From CAJCIW01 sp963833965 (GTDB taxonomy: Bacteria; Chlamydiota; Chlamydiia; Chlamydiales; Rhabdochlamydiaceae), in the NCBI GenBank assembly GCA_963833965.1, contig CAWHZZ010000002.1, positions 248,001-312,000 on the forward strand: a DNA stretch of 64,000 nucleotides, read 5' to 3'. The notes beneath the pieces were generated by a model. It searched no databases. It worked only from the letters and a program-made list of their open reading frames with translations, and was not told the DNA's origin. A program made the position numbers and the translations under genes. Numbering within the stretch: the stretch's first letter is position 1; each line of letters begins with the position of its first letter. Of the stretch, positions 9,641 to 17,926 are shown in pieces.

Positions 9641-10580
9641 TTATGAGCTGTTTTTGTTAAGTGAATGTGGGGGTGCGGTTACGGCTGTGCCAAAAGCGGT
9701 GTCATAGGTTCTTTTACGAGTAGATGAGGACCCCGCGCCGGAATTTTTCTGTTTTAAATAATCCATTATGGCTTGGACTTTTTGAGCAGATGTGGCCACG
9801 CGATACTTGGATTTATCGTAAAAAATAGCTTCAGGGTTTGCAGAACGCTCGATAGGTTCATCAAGCGCTATTCGGGCGAATGAAGCTACATTTGCGCGTG
9901 CAACTTGGTCAAGAGTGGCATGCAGTGTTGCGCAGATTGTTTTTCTTGCCCTGATTGGCATTTTCGAAAAACGCTCAAGGATCCACTGAGTTGTTTGAGG
10001 TGTCGCTTTTTCTAGCAATTGAGCAAACTCTTCAAAGATTGTGCTGTAATTGGATGTAAGATCCCAGGCCTTGATCGTATTGTCCCTTGATACAGAAAAC
10101 AGCGTTTGCCCGGAGACGGTAAGGGAGTAAACCGAGTCTGCATGCCCTTCTAAAGTCGCGATGCACTTGCGCGTTTTTGATATCCCAGGCCTTGATCTTG
10201 AAGTCCCATGAGCCCGAAAAGAGCGTTTGCCCATCGACTGCAAGGGCGCCAACCGAGTTTTCATGTCCTTTAAAAGTATGCGAAGCATACACCTCTTTTG
10301 TAAGATTGGAATAAAAGTGGTAGAAGTTTTTGAAATTCTTAACAGTGTTTTGATCAATGGTTGGAAATTGGTAACTAAATATTGATTGAAAAGTTCCATC
10401 ATGTTCAAACGCTCGGTACCACTCTCTGCAGACGAGAGAAGCTGTTCCGACTTCGAAAGCAGGCAAGCGGCCGATAATTTGTGGAATTAACTCAAGCGGC
10501 AACTGCCCAATTGGAGTGTCGAATTGAGGAATAATCGGCGTGGGATTAAGAGGGCTTGAGAGATTTGTTTTAGTCGTCAT
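9641..10580 (-). pseudogene. F-box/WD40 protein, frameshifted second copy
   Basis: The first 137 or so residues are nearly identical to the intact neighbour at 10584-12095: an F-box (QLPLELIPQIIGRL, VCREWYRAF) and the first WD repeat. The frame then shifts near 10172-10178, where the run after GATATC has five A against four in the intact copy. The rest of the protein (a second WD repeat, then the C-terminal domain with RFSKMPIRARKTICA) continues in the next frame to 9641. Only two WD repeats remain against seven. It could be a dead copy, a sequencing error or, less likely, a frameshifted product. Confidence 0.8.
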
Positions 10581-10583
10581 AAA

Positions 10584-12095
10584 TTAAGAATTCCTTTGAG
10601 TGCCAAATGCAGTGTCATGTGTTCTTTTACCGGTAGCTGAGAATTTAGATGAGCTTATCTGATGAAGAGAAGGGATGATTAAGTATTCCAAAATGGCTTG
10701 GGCTTTTTGAGCGGATATGGCACTGCGCTGCTCGCATTTATCGTAAAAAATATCTTCCGGTCTTGCGGCCCGCTCATTAATCTCAACGGTTGTCAAGGGT
10801 GCCCCATCATCGAGGATATCATGCAGTATTGCGCAGATTGTTTTTCTTGCGCGGATTGGCATTTTCGAAAATCGCTCAAGAGCCTCTTGAGTTGCTTGAG
10901 GCGTTCCGGTTTCTAACAATCGAGCAATCTCTATAAAGATCTCGGTGTGATCGGCTGTAAAATTCCATGCCTTGAGCGTGTGATCCAGTGAGCCCGAAAA
11001 GAGTGTTTGCCCGGCGAGGGCAAGGGAGTGAATGAAGCTACTTTGACTTTGGCCTTGAAAAGTCGCGATGCAGTCGCCTGTTTTGATGTCCCAGGCCTTG
11101 ATCTTGTTATCCCCTGAGCCCGAAAAGAGCGTTGGCCCGGCGACGGCAATGGAGTAAAGGGAGCCAACCGAGTGTTCACGCCCTTTAAAAGTCGCGATGC
11201 AGTCGCCTGTTTTGATGTCCCAGGCCTTGATCGTGTAGTCTCTTGAGCCCGAAAAGAGCGTTTGCCCGACAACGGCAAGGGAGTAAATCCAGTGTTCATG
11301 CCCTTTAAAAGTCGCGATGCACTCGCCTGTTTTGATGTCCCAGGCCTTGATCGTGTAGTCTCCTGAGCCCGAAAAGAGCGTTTGCCCGACAACGGCAAGG
11401 GAGTAAACCGATTTTTTATGCCCTTTAAAAGTGGCAATGCACTCGCCCGTTTTGATATCCCAGGCCTTGATCGTTTTGTCATACGAACCGGAAAAAAGCG
11501 TTTGCCCGACGACGGCAATTGAGAGAACCGAGTCTTCATGCCCTTCTAAAGTCGCGATGCATTCGCCTGTTTTGATATCCCAGGCCTTGATCGTGTAGTC
11601 TCCTGAGCCCGAAAAGAGCGTTTGTCCGGCGACGGCAATGGATAAAACCGATTCTTCATGCCCATTAAAAGTCGCGATGCACTTGCGTGTTTTGATATCC
11701 CAGGCCTTGATCGTATTGTCCCATGAGCCGGAAAAGAGCGTTTGCCCATCGACGACAAGGGAGCAAACTGAGCTTTCATGCCCGTTAAAAGTATGCGAAG
11801 CATACACCCCTTTTGTAAGATTGGAATAAAAGTGGTAGAAGTTTTTGAAATTCGTAACAGTGTTTTGATCAATGGTTGGAAATTGGTAACTAAATATTGA
11901 TTGGAAAGTTCCATCATGTTCAAACGCTCGGTACCACTCTCTGCAGACGAGAGAAGCTGTTCCGACTTCGTAAGCAGGCAAGCGGGCGATAATTTGTGGA
12001 ATTAACTCAAGCGGCAACTGCCCAATTGGAATGTCGAATTGAGGAATAATCGGCGTGGGATTAAGAACGCTTGAGAGATTTGTTTTAGTCGTCAT
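10584..12095 (-). CDS. F-box/WD40-repeat protein, candidate secreted effector
   Basis: A 503-residue protein with a eukaryote-like layout: F-box at about residues 24-62 (LPLELIPQIIARL, TASLVCREWYRAF), then seven WD40 repeats of 40 residues (about 102-385), each ending IKAWDIKTGEC or similar, then a unique helical C-terminal region. In eukaryotes F-box/WD40 proteins select substrates for SCF ubiquitin ligases through Skp1; bacteria with host-facing lifestyles use F-box effectors the same way. No Sec signal is visible, so type III export would be the inferred route. Its TTG/TATA-like promoter is in the AT-rich region upstream, and AAGGAG precedes the ATG. Confidence 0.88.
   Translation of the reverse strand: MTTKTNLSSVLNPTPIIPQFDIPIGQLPLELIPQIIARLPAYEVGTASLVCREWYRAFEHDGTFQSIFSYQFPTIDQNTVTNFKNFYHFYSNLTKGVYASHTFNGHESSVCSLVVDGQTLFSGSWDNTIKAWDIKTRKCIATFNGHEESVLSIAVAGQTLFSGSGDYTIKAWDIKTGECIATLEGHEDSVLSIAVVGQTLFSGSYDKTIKAWDIKTGECIATFKGHKKSVYSLAVVGQTLFSGSGDYTIKAWDIKTGECIATFKGHEHWIYSLAVVGQTLFSGSRDYTIKAWDIKTGDCIATFKGREHSVGSLYSIAVAGPTLFSGSGDNKIKAWDIKTGDCIATFQGQSQSSFIHSLALAGQTLFSGSLDHTLKAWNFTADHTEIFIEIARLLETGTPQATQEALERFSKMPIRARKTICAILHDILDDGAPLTTVEINERAARPEDIFYDKCEQRSAISAQKAQAILEYLIIPSLHQISSSKFSATGKRTHDTAFGTQRNS
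10940..11792 (-). repeat. Seven tandem 120-bp WD40-coding repeats
   Basis: The WD40 units are very similar at the DNA level; blocks such as CAGGCCTTGATCGTGTAGTC recur on the plus strand every 120 bases, with the sixth unit 9 bases longer. Such identity suggests recent expansion or gene conversion, and explains the contraction to two units in the neighbouring copy. Confidence 0.85.
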
Positions 12096-12143
12096 AAATT
12101 AAGAACTCCTTAATTAAATAAATTAATCAAATTTGATTTTATA

Positions 12144-12172
12144 ATTTTATTAAAATATTTAAATAAAATCAA
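12144..12172 (-). promoter_or_regulatory. Predicted promoter of the F-box/WD40 gene
   Basis: On the minus strand TTGATT (12172-12167) is followed by a 17-base spacer and TAAAAT (12149-12144). It lies in a markedly AT-rich block (about 12105-12190) unlike the flanking core genes, and gives a leader of about 40 bases. Confidence 0.5.
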
Positions 12173-12194
12173 GTTTTTTTTAGCGACAATAAAG

Positions 12195-12659
12195 TTATTT
12201 ATCAAGATCAGTGAAGGGAAAGTGCACGTTGTGAATGGCATGTGTCTTGGGATCGGATTTAAGAAATTTCTTTAAATCTCCACGTTCTGGACATTGGCCA
12301 TTGTTGCATTCGGCAAATAGCGGGGTTTGGAGCAGAATCGATTCCCTCACTTCATCGGCCACATCGTAGATCGCTCCTTTGATCTCTTCTAAGGGTTTTG
12401 TGAGGTAAATGTTTTTTAACGCGATGGAGAGTGGGACGGGGACATTGCAGATGTTGCAGGGAAGAATGGCAGTTGTTGCGATATTGAGGTGAATGATCAA
12501 ATGGTCATTCGATAAATACGCTTCGCCTTTAAGATGCACAGGATCTTTGAAGACGAGGTCGTCCTCATCGATCTCTAAAAAATCAGGTGAGATGACTTCC
12601 TCGATTTTTAAAGTGTGGCCATTTTTTAATCTATCGACGTAAACTTTTAATTGGTCCAT
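12195..12659 (-). CDS. yceD: YceD/DUF177 family protein
   Basis: A 154-residue DUF177 protein; the family is needed for 23S rRNA accumulation in E. coli and plants. Two cysteine pairs are visible (CNIC and CNNGQC), with the acidic DVADEVRESILLQTP block typical of the family. The start at MDQLKVYVDRL was chosen because AGAGGA lies about 8 bases upstream; the frame is open to 12683. It overlaps the lpxB 3' end by 29 bases. It normally precedes rpmF directly, which is not so here. Confidence 0.85.
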   Translation of the reverse strand: MDQLKVYVDRLKNGHTLKIEEVISPDFLEIDEDDLVFKDPVHLKGEAYLSNDHLIIHLNIATTAILPCNICNVPVPLSIALKNIYLTKPLEEIKGAIYDVADEVRESILLQTPLFAECNNGQCPERGDLKKFLKSDPKTHAIHNVHFPFTDLDK

Positions 12660-13797
12660 TTGTAATTTCCTCTGAGTTAACACACTCTAATATTTCTTCC
12701 GCTGCTGCTGAGGCAGTATCTTTGTTTCCAAGCTGTTCGATAAGCAGGTCGCATTCCTGCAGAATTTTTTTTCTCATGGGTTCCTCTGTGAGGGCGCGCA
12801 ATTTTTCGTTCAATGACGCAAGAGTCAGCCGTGGCCCAATGAGCTCTGCGAAAACTTCCCTTTGAGCGATGATGTTGACAAGGCAATAAAATTGGAGGCG
12901 TATGCGCAAGATGTCGTAGGCGATGATTTTATCGAGAAACGAAACGGCGTAAGTCACAACAGTTGGCACACGGTGTAGGGCGAGCTCTAAAGTGACTGTT
13001 CCTGATTTGGCAATCGCGAGGTATGCTTTTTTCATCAGTTCGTAAGTAAGATCGGCAGCCACCCACAGAATTTCCTCTTCTTTCCACTGTTTGGCCTGTA
13101 CAATCTCTAACATCAGAGGCCGGTATCTTTCGTCGGAAACCGAAAGGGCGATCTTAAAGTCGGAGGAAAGTTCACGGCAGGCGTCGAGATACAAGGGCAG
13201 ATTGCGCTCGATTTCTTTTTTGCGGCTTCCGGGAAATAGGGCGATGATTTTTTGCTCTGAAGGGAAAGTTTGATAGGAGTAATTTTTCATGCGCTCGACT
13301 AAGGGATGTCCGACGTAAGCCACTTTTAGTGGAGTTTGTTCGAATAGCTTTTTTTCGAACGGCAATATCGATAGGAGCAAGTCGAGAGTGCTTCCCATCA
13401 AGGGTATCCGCTTTTTCCCCCAAGCCCAAACGGATGGGCAAATGAAGTGAACGAGCTTTCCGGTATAGCCTTTTTTTCTCAAGTGTTTCGCCATGCGCAA
13501 ATTGAAACCGGGATAGTCGATCATGACGATAGCTTTTGGTTTTAACTCGGCAATTTTATCGGCGATGGCATGAAACTGGCGGAAAAGTTTAGGAAGGGCG
13601 AAAAACACATCGATGAACCCCATGACTTGGAATTCTTCCATGGGCATCACGCACTGCATCCCGTGCGCGCGCATCAACGGGCCGCCGACTCCCGCGATTT
13701 TTAACTGAGGATTTTTTGCATAGAGCGCCTGCAGTAATTTTTCTCCGTGCAGATCGCCGCTTTTCTCTCCGGCGAAGATAAACAGATCACAAGACAT
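12631..13797 (-). CDS. lpxB: Lipid-A-disaccharide synthase
   Basis: Joins UDP-2,3-diacylglucosamine and lipid X in lipid A synthesis at the inner membrane. Signatures: an N-terminal FIFAGEKSGDLHGEKLL (usual GExSGD), IDYPGFNLRMAKHLR, SVWAWGKKR, and ALFPGSRKKEI. About 388 residues, as expected. The start at MSCDLFIFAG was selected by homology; the frame is open upstream to 13962. It overlaps both neighbours (11 bases with the hydrolase, 29 with yceD), so the three form one transcription unit. Confidence 0.94.
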   Translation of the reverse strand: MSCDLFIFAGEKSGDLHGEKLLQALYAKNPQLKIAGVGGPLMRAHGMQCVMPMEEFQVMGFIDVFFALPKLFRQFHAIADKIAELKPKAIVMIDYPGFNLRMAKHLRKKGYTGKLVHFICPSVWAWGKKRIPLMGSTLDLLLSILPFEKKLFEQTPLKVAYVGHPLVERMKNYSYQTFPSEQKIIALFPGSRKKEIERNLPLYLDACRELSSDFKIALSVSDERYRPLMLEIVQAKQWKEEEILWVAADLTYELMKKAYLAIAKSGTVTLELALHRVPTVVTYAVSFLDKIIAYDILRIRLQFYCLVNIIAQREVFAELIGPRLTLASLNEKLRALTEEPMRKKILQECDLLIEQLGNKDTASAAAEEILECVNSEEITNGPIKSLRR

Positions 13798-14560
13798 CGA
13801 TCGCTCCCAATTTTTCGGCGATCCACTGCGCGCCGTGATGGAAGACTTCTTTGGATGTCCCATGGCCGTCGCGGCCGATGGATGGGCCGACGATGAGCTC
13901 AACTTGGGGGGAGCGGATCTTTTGTTCCAATGCCTCTTGCGAGAGTTTTTCGACAAAATCAAAACAGCGCCTTGTGCTTACGCGGGTGTCGAGGTTGCCG
14001 ATATAAAAACGAAGGCCGCGATTGTAAAGGCGTGGAACGAGTGTTTCGAGTTTTAGCGAGGCGACGATGGGATTATGCTGAATTTCTGCGAATTCTTTGG
14101 CAAAGGATAAGTCGGTGAGGGGAGCAAACCCGAGGATCCATTGAAATTCGAAAATCTCCGCTGCGCAGTGCGTGGCGAGAAAAGCGCCTCGCGAAAGGCC
14201 CGCTACGGCCATGCGGCCAGGGATGATCACATTTTTGTGGATCAGAACATGCACCGCTGATTTGACATTGAGGACAAAATCGGCAATGACATTTTTTCCG
14301 CCGGCGATGGCTTGGGCCCATCTCTCTAATGCTTGCGTGGGGGGAAGCTGATTTTCGTGGCCCGGCAAAGTGATGGAGAAAATGCGCATCGGCAGCGAAG
14401 AAAGATAGGCGACTGGCTGATTGAAGGGATCGAGCTCGAGGCTGTCTTGTGCGGAAAGGGCAAAGTAGAACAATGCAGGCAGAGGCCCGGCTGACAATTC
14501 CGGGCCGGTGTAGGCAACTTCGAGCTCAGGGAGTAATTCAAGGTCAAGTGAATTAGCCAT
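13787..14560 (-). CDS. Alpha/beta hydrolase-fold protein
   Basis: A 257-residue protein with a nucleophile elbow AGLSRGAFLA (G-x-S-x-G) near residue 125 and a late GRDGHGTS that could supply the catalytic histidine. A core strand-loop (FSITLPGHENQLPP) fits the fold. The substrate is unknown; I recall similar hydrolases next to lpxB in Chlamydia, but cannot verify it. No signal peptide, so probably cytoplasmic. Upstream gene of the hydrolase-lpxB-yceD unit. Confidence 0.75.
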   Translation of the reverse strand: MANSLDLELLPELEVAYTGPELSAGPLPALFYFALSAQDSLELDPFNQPVAYLSSLPMRIFSITLPGHENQLPPTQALERWAQAIAGGKNVIADFVLNVKSAVHVLIHKNVIIPGRMAVAGLSRGAFLATHCAAEIFEFQWILGFAPLTDLSFAKEFAEIQHNPIVASLKLETLVPRLYNRGLRFYIGNLDTRVSTRRCFDFVEKLSQEALEQKIRSPQVELIVGPSIGRDGHGTSKEVFHHGAQWIAEKLGAIDVL

Positions 14561-14729
14561 CGCTTCTAAAGTAAGCTCTCTAAAATATTTATTATGATCT
14601 TCAAGTTCTTTTCGCGATATTTCACATCAGCCTCCTCGGCAATGTGTCCGCACATTGTCTTCGTCGTCCGCTGTGAAATCTCATCAAAAATCTCCTTGAA
14701 TTTCATTATAAATATTTCAACTCACTTAC

Positions 14730-15977
14730 TTATTCGCTCGGTTGTTCGCCCGACGTCTTCTTCCGGTGGCGGCGCCGGCGGCGCGGACGAAATTGATCAG
14801 GCGTTTGCATGGCGCTAGCCCACTCTTCCCAAATCGCTTTATACGCAGGCTCCAAGGCGCAGCGCATCTCGAAAAATTTTAGAGCATTGAGAAATTCAGG
14901 ATCGTTGGGGAGGCGGATACGCCTCGCTTTTTTCTTTTCGATGGGTGTGAGACGGTATTGAGATGTTAAGATCGAGATCATGCTTCCTTTGATCCGCCTG
15001 GAAAGATGGAAAAAGGGATGGAAAATTTCATTGATTTGCTCAAATGCTTCCTGGCTGATCTCGCCGAGATGCGGAATTCTCTCGCGATCGACGTAGCGCG
15101 TGGCGATCCTTTTTTCTAGAAGAGGGAAAACGAGGCAGGACAGAAGCACAGAGCGGGCAAAAGCGGGTTGGGAAACATCGTGCGCCGCCGAATCGACTTC
15201 TTTTAAGTAGGAAAACACCTCTTCGCTTTCACTGGATTCCATGTATTCGCCGAATGCCGGCATCATCAAATGGATGAAGCCATGTTCGGCCATCAAGCGA
15301 AAAAATAGCTCGGAGGCGCCGGATTCGAGCATGCGCAGCAGCTCCTCTTGGACCCTTGCGGGAGAGCTTTTGGCGATCTCTTGGCGGCATTCTAAAAGGG
15401 CGATTCGGGCCGCTGGATCGACCTCGAAGCCAAAACGGGCTTGGAACTTGAGCATCCGCAGCATACGAACCGGGTCTTGGCGGAAGCGGATGTAAGGCTG
15501 GCCGATAGTGCGCAGGAATTTTTTTTGGAGGTCGGGATAGCCGCCGACATAGTCGATAATTTCCTGGCTGGCCGGATCGTAGAACAGGCCGTTGATGGTA
15601 AAATCGCGGCGGAGGACGTCTTCTTCCGGGGACCCCCAAATGTTGTCCCGGACGATCAAGGCGTCGTTATCCGGGTCTCCGGCGCGGAAGGTAGAGACCT
15701 CGAGGACTTTCCTTCCAAAACGAATATGGGCGAGCCTGAAACGGCGGCCGATCAAGATGCAATTACGGAAAAGCTGCTTAATCTGGTCCGGCTCGGCTGA
15801 AGTGGAGATATCGAAATCTTTAGGTTTTTTTTCGAGTAGAAGGTCCCTCACGCTTCCCCCGACGAGGTAGGCGGTATGGCCGTTGGCGCGGAGCTTTTCC
15901 ATCACGTAAAGGGCATCCGGGTCGACTTTACCGATGGAAAGTTGATGTTCCTCGAAGGAATAAGTTTTTCGACTCAC
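14730..15977 (-). CDS. pcnB: Poly(A) polymerase / tRNA nucleotidyltransferase family
   Basis: A 415-residue class II nucleotidyltransferase. The N-terminal head has YLVGGSVRDLLL and the catalytic DxD in KPKDFDIST, followed by the RRDFTINGLFYDP and RFRQDPVRMLRMLKFQARF motifs. The C-terminus is strongly basic (RPRRRRRHRKK), as in PcnB, and this favours poly(A) polymerase over a CCA-adding enzyme, though the two cannot be separated with certainty. It stands near lpxB as I recall for other chlamydiae. Confidence 0.87.
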   Translation of the reverse strand: MSRKTYSFEEHQLSIGKVDPDALYVMEKLRANGHTAYLVGGSVRDLLLEKKPKDFDISTSAEPDQIKQLFRNCILIGRRFRLAHIRFGRKVLEVSTFRAGDPDNDALIVRDNIWGSPEEDVLRRDFTINGLFYDPASQEIIDYVGGYPDLQKKFLRTIGQPYIRFRQDPVRMLRMLKFQARFGFEVDPAARIALLECRQEIAKSSPARVQEELLRMLESGASELFFRLMAEHGFIHLMMPAFGEYMESSESEEVFSYLKEVDSAAHDVSQPAFARSVLLSCLVFPLLEKRIATRYVDRERIPHLGEISQEAFEQINEIFHPFFHLSRRIKGSMISILTSQYRLTPIEKKKARRIRLPNDPEFLNALKFFEMRCALEPAYKAIWEEWASAMQTPDQFRPRRRRRHRKKTSGEQPSE

Positions 15978-16148
15978 TAAATCTCATAGTGAAATAAGCC
16001 TCCAATTTATTGGCCAAAGTTTAAAAAGTCAAGTCCTTAAAAATCAGGAAGAAAGCGAATTAGGATAATTTATACTATGTTTTAAATTAATTAGATAAAA
16101 TGTATAATATAATATGTAAATTTAATAATAATCTGTTTAGGAGAGATT

Positions 16149-16619
16149 ATGGCGTTTTTAGTACTTCCATCTATCTTATTTTTAGGGGCTTGCAGCTCAT
16201 ATTTTGCTGGGTCCAGTTATTTGAAAAAAAACTACCCCGCGCCCCAGCCACCCAAATACAAAGTGGGCGACGAGGTGACCGTCAAAGACGAAACCTTAAA
16301 AGTCATCGGCTACACGGGGCATAGCAAGGAAACAGCGAATAATTTGCAGCTTAAGGACCATCCCATTTGGATTGCAGAGACTCGCCTGGAAGCACAAACG
16401 CATGCCCGCGATAATGGAGCGGTTGCCACGATTGCGGCGAAAGAAAGAGCGCAATCTTCCTATAGCCGATTTGATAATGGGATCACAGCGGACCATCCTT
16501 CGGCAAACCATAAATACACTGTTGTCGATATTGAAAATGTGACTTCGCATACAGACGACAGAACAATAGCCAGCTTTAAACGGATGAAAGACAAGCACCT
16601 GGGAAGAAATAATCTCTAA
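16149..16619 (+). CDS. Putative lipoprotein of unknown function
   Basis: A 156-residue protein with a short hydrophobic N-terminus and a lipobox LGAC at residues 12-15, so cysteine 15 would be lipidated and the protein tethered to a membrane. The mature part is hydrophilic, with KYKVGDEVTVKDETLKV resembling an SH3-like or KOW-like strand pair, but I cannot assign a family. AGGAGA lies 4 bases before the ATG. The preceding 170 bases are AT-rich and contain TATAAT at 16103-16108. Confidence 0.72.
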   Translation: MAFLVLPSILFLGACSSYFAGSSYLKKNYPAPQPPKYKVGDEVTVKDETLKVIGYTGHSKETANNLQLKDHPIWIAETRLEAQTHARDNGAVATIAAKERAQSSYSRFDNGITADHPSANHKYTVVDIENVTSHTDDRTIASFKRMKDKHLGRNNL

Positions 16620-16620
16620 G

Positions 16621-16730
16621 AGAGTTCTGTCGATACTCAGCGATTACGACGATTTAACGCAAAGTCGCGAAGACACAAAGATTTTTATAATTTATTTTCA
16701 AATTTCTCCGCGTCTTAGGGCCTTTGCGTT
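16621..16730 (+). repeat. Palindromic repeat R1, copy b
   Basis: Begins GAGTTCTGTCGATACTCAGC, then arms AACGCAAAGTCGCGAAGAC (from 16656) and CGCGTCTTAGGGCCTTTGCGTT (to 16730) in inverted orientation around an AT-rich centre. A second copy with the same leading sequence lies at 63507-63640, and a half copy at 2000. Noncoding. Confidence 0.75.
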
Positions 16731-16747
16731 GAAATCCGTCATGAGTC

Positions 16748-16800
16748 TAGCGAGCTTTCACGCCAGAAATGGCTCCAAAAACTTTTGAAAACGCTCCCTA
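16748..16800 (-). repeat. Repeat R3, copy a (half of the R4 palindrome)
   Basis: Read on the minus strand it starts TAGGGAGCGTTTTC and ends GCGTGAAAGCTCGCTA. The second copy is at 63797-63849, and its 3' half matches the left half of the R4 palindromes at 57761 and 60994. Its terminal TAG is the stop codon of the CPBP protease gene. Confidence 0.7.
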
Positions 16801-17322
16801 ATGCCGTATGGCAATAGAACGGTAAAATAGCCCATTGGCCACGCCGTGGGCTATCGTCGGCGCCCACAAGTTTTTAGTCGCCTCTGCCAATGCGCAAAAG
16901 GACAACCCCGAAAAGAAAATAAAAGGAATTGCCTTGGCGGTATTGTGCCAAGGAAGACGCGGGTGGATGTGGCAGATGGTGAACAAAGCCGCATTCGCAG
17001 CGATATCTTTTGTTTTTTCAGTCAGAGAATCACTGGTTCTGCATTCTTTTTGATGCTGGTAAATAATCCCTCGAAAGAGACCCTCTTCTAGGAGAGGGTT
17101 AAAAATAGTATAAATACCTCCTTTCATTCGGGCTCGCAACACCTGAGCGCTCTTAAGATTTTGCACAATTTTCCAGTCGCGGGAGCCCGGACCGCTTGGC
17201 ACTTTCATTGCCTGGCCCAAGAGATGGACCATCGTCCCGCTGGCAGCGCCTAGGACAATTTCTGGGGGAATATTGCCTCTTGGATACCAAGATTTTAAAG
17301 AATTTACTAGTTCCGAAGACAT
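16798..17322 (-). CDS. CPBP-family intramembrane metalloprotease
   Basis: A 174-residue protein with the three CPBP (Abi/Rce1-like) motifs in order: EEGLFRG, the FTICHIH histidine segment, and APTIAHGVANGLF (H-x3-N). Members cleave prenylated proteins in eukaryotes, and in bacteria serve in bacteriocin immunity or unknown roles. The start at MSSELVNSLKSW was chosen over the longer frame to 17367. Hydrophobic segments near the C-terminus fit a membrane location, though the N-terminal half is unusually polar. The stop codon is supplied by the edge of repeat R3. Confidence 0.78.
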   Translation of the reverse strand: MSSELVNSLKSWYPRGNIPPEIVLGAASGTMVHLLGQAMKVPSGPGSRDWKIVQNLKSAQVLRARMKGGIYTIFNPLLEEGLFRGIIYQHQKECRTSDSLTEKTKDIAANAALFTICHIHPRLPWHNTAKAIPFIFFSGLSFCALAEATKNLWAPTIAHGVANGLFYRSIAIRH

Positions 17323-17435
17323 CGTTTGGCTCCAAATCAAATTTATCGATAATACGCCGTGCTCCAAATTACGTCTTGAAGAATTTTAATTCGATCAGAT
17401 ATAGTGACCCCGAATTAAATTTTAAGGAAACTCCC

Positions 17436-17573
17436 ATGAAACGCACTTATCAGCCAAGCAAGAGAAAACGTCAAAAAAATTGCGGCTTCCGCCACCGCAT
17501 GAAAACAAAAGACGGCCGCGCGATCATCAACCGCCGTCGCCGCTCTGGACGCAAAAAACTCACAACGGCGTGA
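17436..17573 (+). CDS. rpmH: 50S ribosomal protein L34
   Basis: A 45-residue basic protein beginning MKRTYQPSKRKRQKNCGFRH and continuing with the L34 hallmark GRAIINRRRRSGRKKL. AAGGAAA precedes the ATG. The stop TGA overlaps the GTG start of rnpA, the universal rpmH-rnpA pairing. Confidence 0.97.
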   Translation: MKRTYQPSKRKRQKNCGFRHRMKTKDGRAIINRRRRSGRKKLTTA

Positions 17574-17911
17574 AAAAATTCCCTAAGTCTGCACGTCTTT
17601 TAAAACGCGCGCATTACACATCCCTCCAGAGGCATTCCATTCGCCTTTTTGGGGAGCAGATTTGGGTGCACGCACGTCAAGGTCTTTCCCCGACTGCGAA
17701 ACTAGGCATTACCGTCTCGCGGAAATTCGGCAAAGCGCATGAGCGCAACCGTTTCAAGCGGGTCGTGCGCGAGGCATTCCGCGAAATTTACGATTCGTTG
17801 CCCCGCGATCTGGAGCTCAATGTCGTCCCGCGCAAAAGCAATGCCAGCCTGTCTAAACAGGCGATTTTGGTCGAGCTGCAGAATTTGCTTTCCAAATTGA
17901 TGCGGCGTTGA
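17570..17911 (+). CDS. rnpA: Ribonuclease P protein component
   Basis: A 113-residue protein that binds the catalytic RNase P RNA for tRNA 5' maturation. The family motif is visible as ERNRFKRVVREAFR, with LGITVSRKFGKAH before it. GTG at 17570 overlaps the rpmH stop and gives the correct N-terminus (VKKFPKSARLLKRAHY); the longer ATG frame from 17480 runs through rpmH and is rejected. Confidence 0.94.
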   Translation: MKKFPKSARLLKRAHYTSLQRHSIRLFGEQIWVHARQGLSPTAKLGITVSRKFGKAHERNRFKRVVREAFREIYDSLPRDLELNVVPRKSNASLSKQAILVELQNLLSKLMRR

Positions 17912-17926
17912 TCATAATTCTCCCGA

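Noticed and set aside
10172..10178. Phase-variable homopolymer in the F-box copy
   Set aside because: The run is only five A, too short for efficient slippage; a simple mutation or sequencing error is more likely.
10940..11792. Regular 120-bp repeats as a noncoding satellite
   Set aside because: They are in frame and encode WD40 units of an open reading frame.
14594..14818. Plus-strand 74-residue frame between the hydrolase and pcnB
   Set aside because: It runs into the antisense of pcnB, has low-complexity GGGAGG-type translation and no ribosome site.
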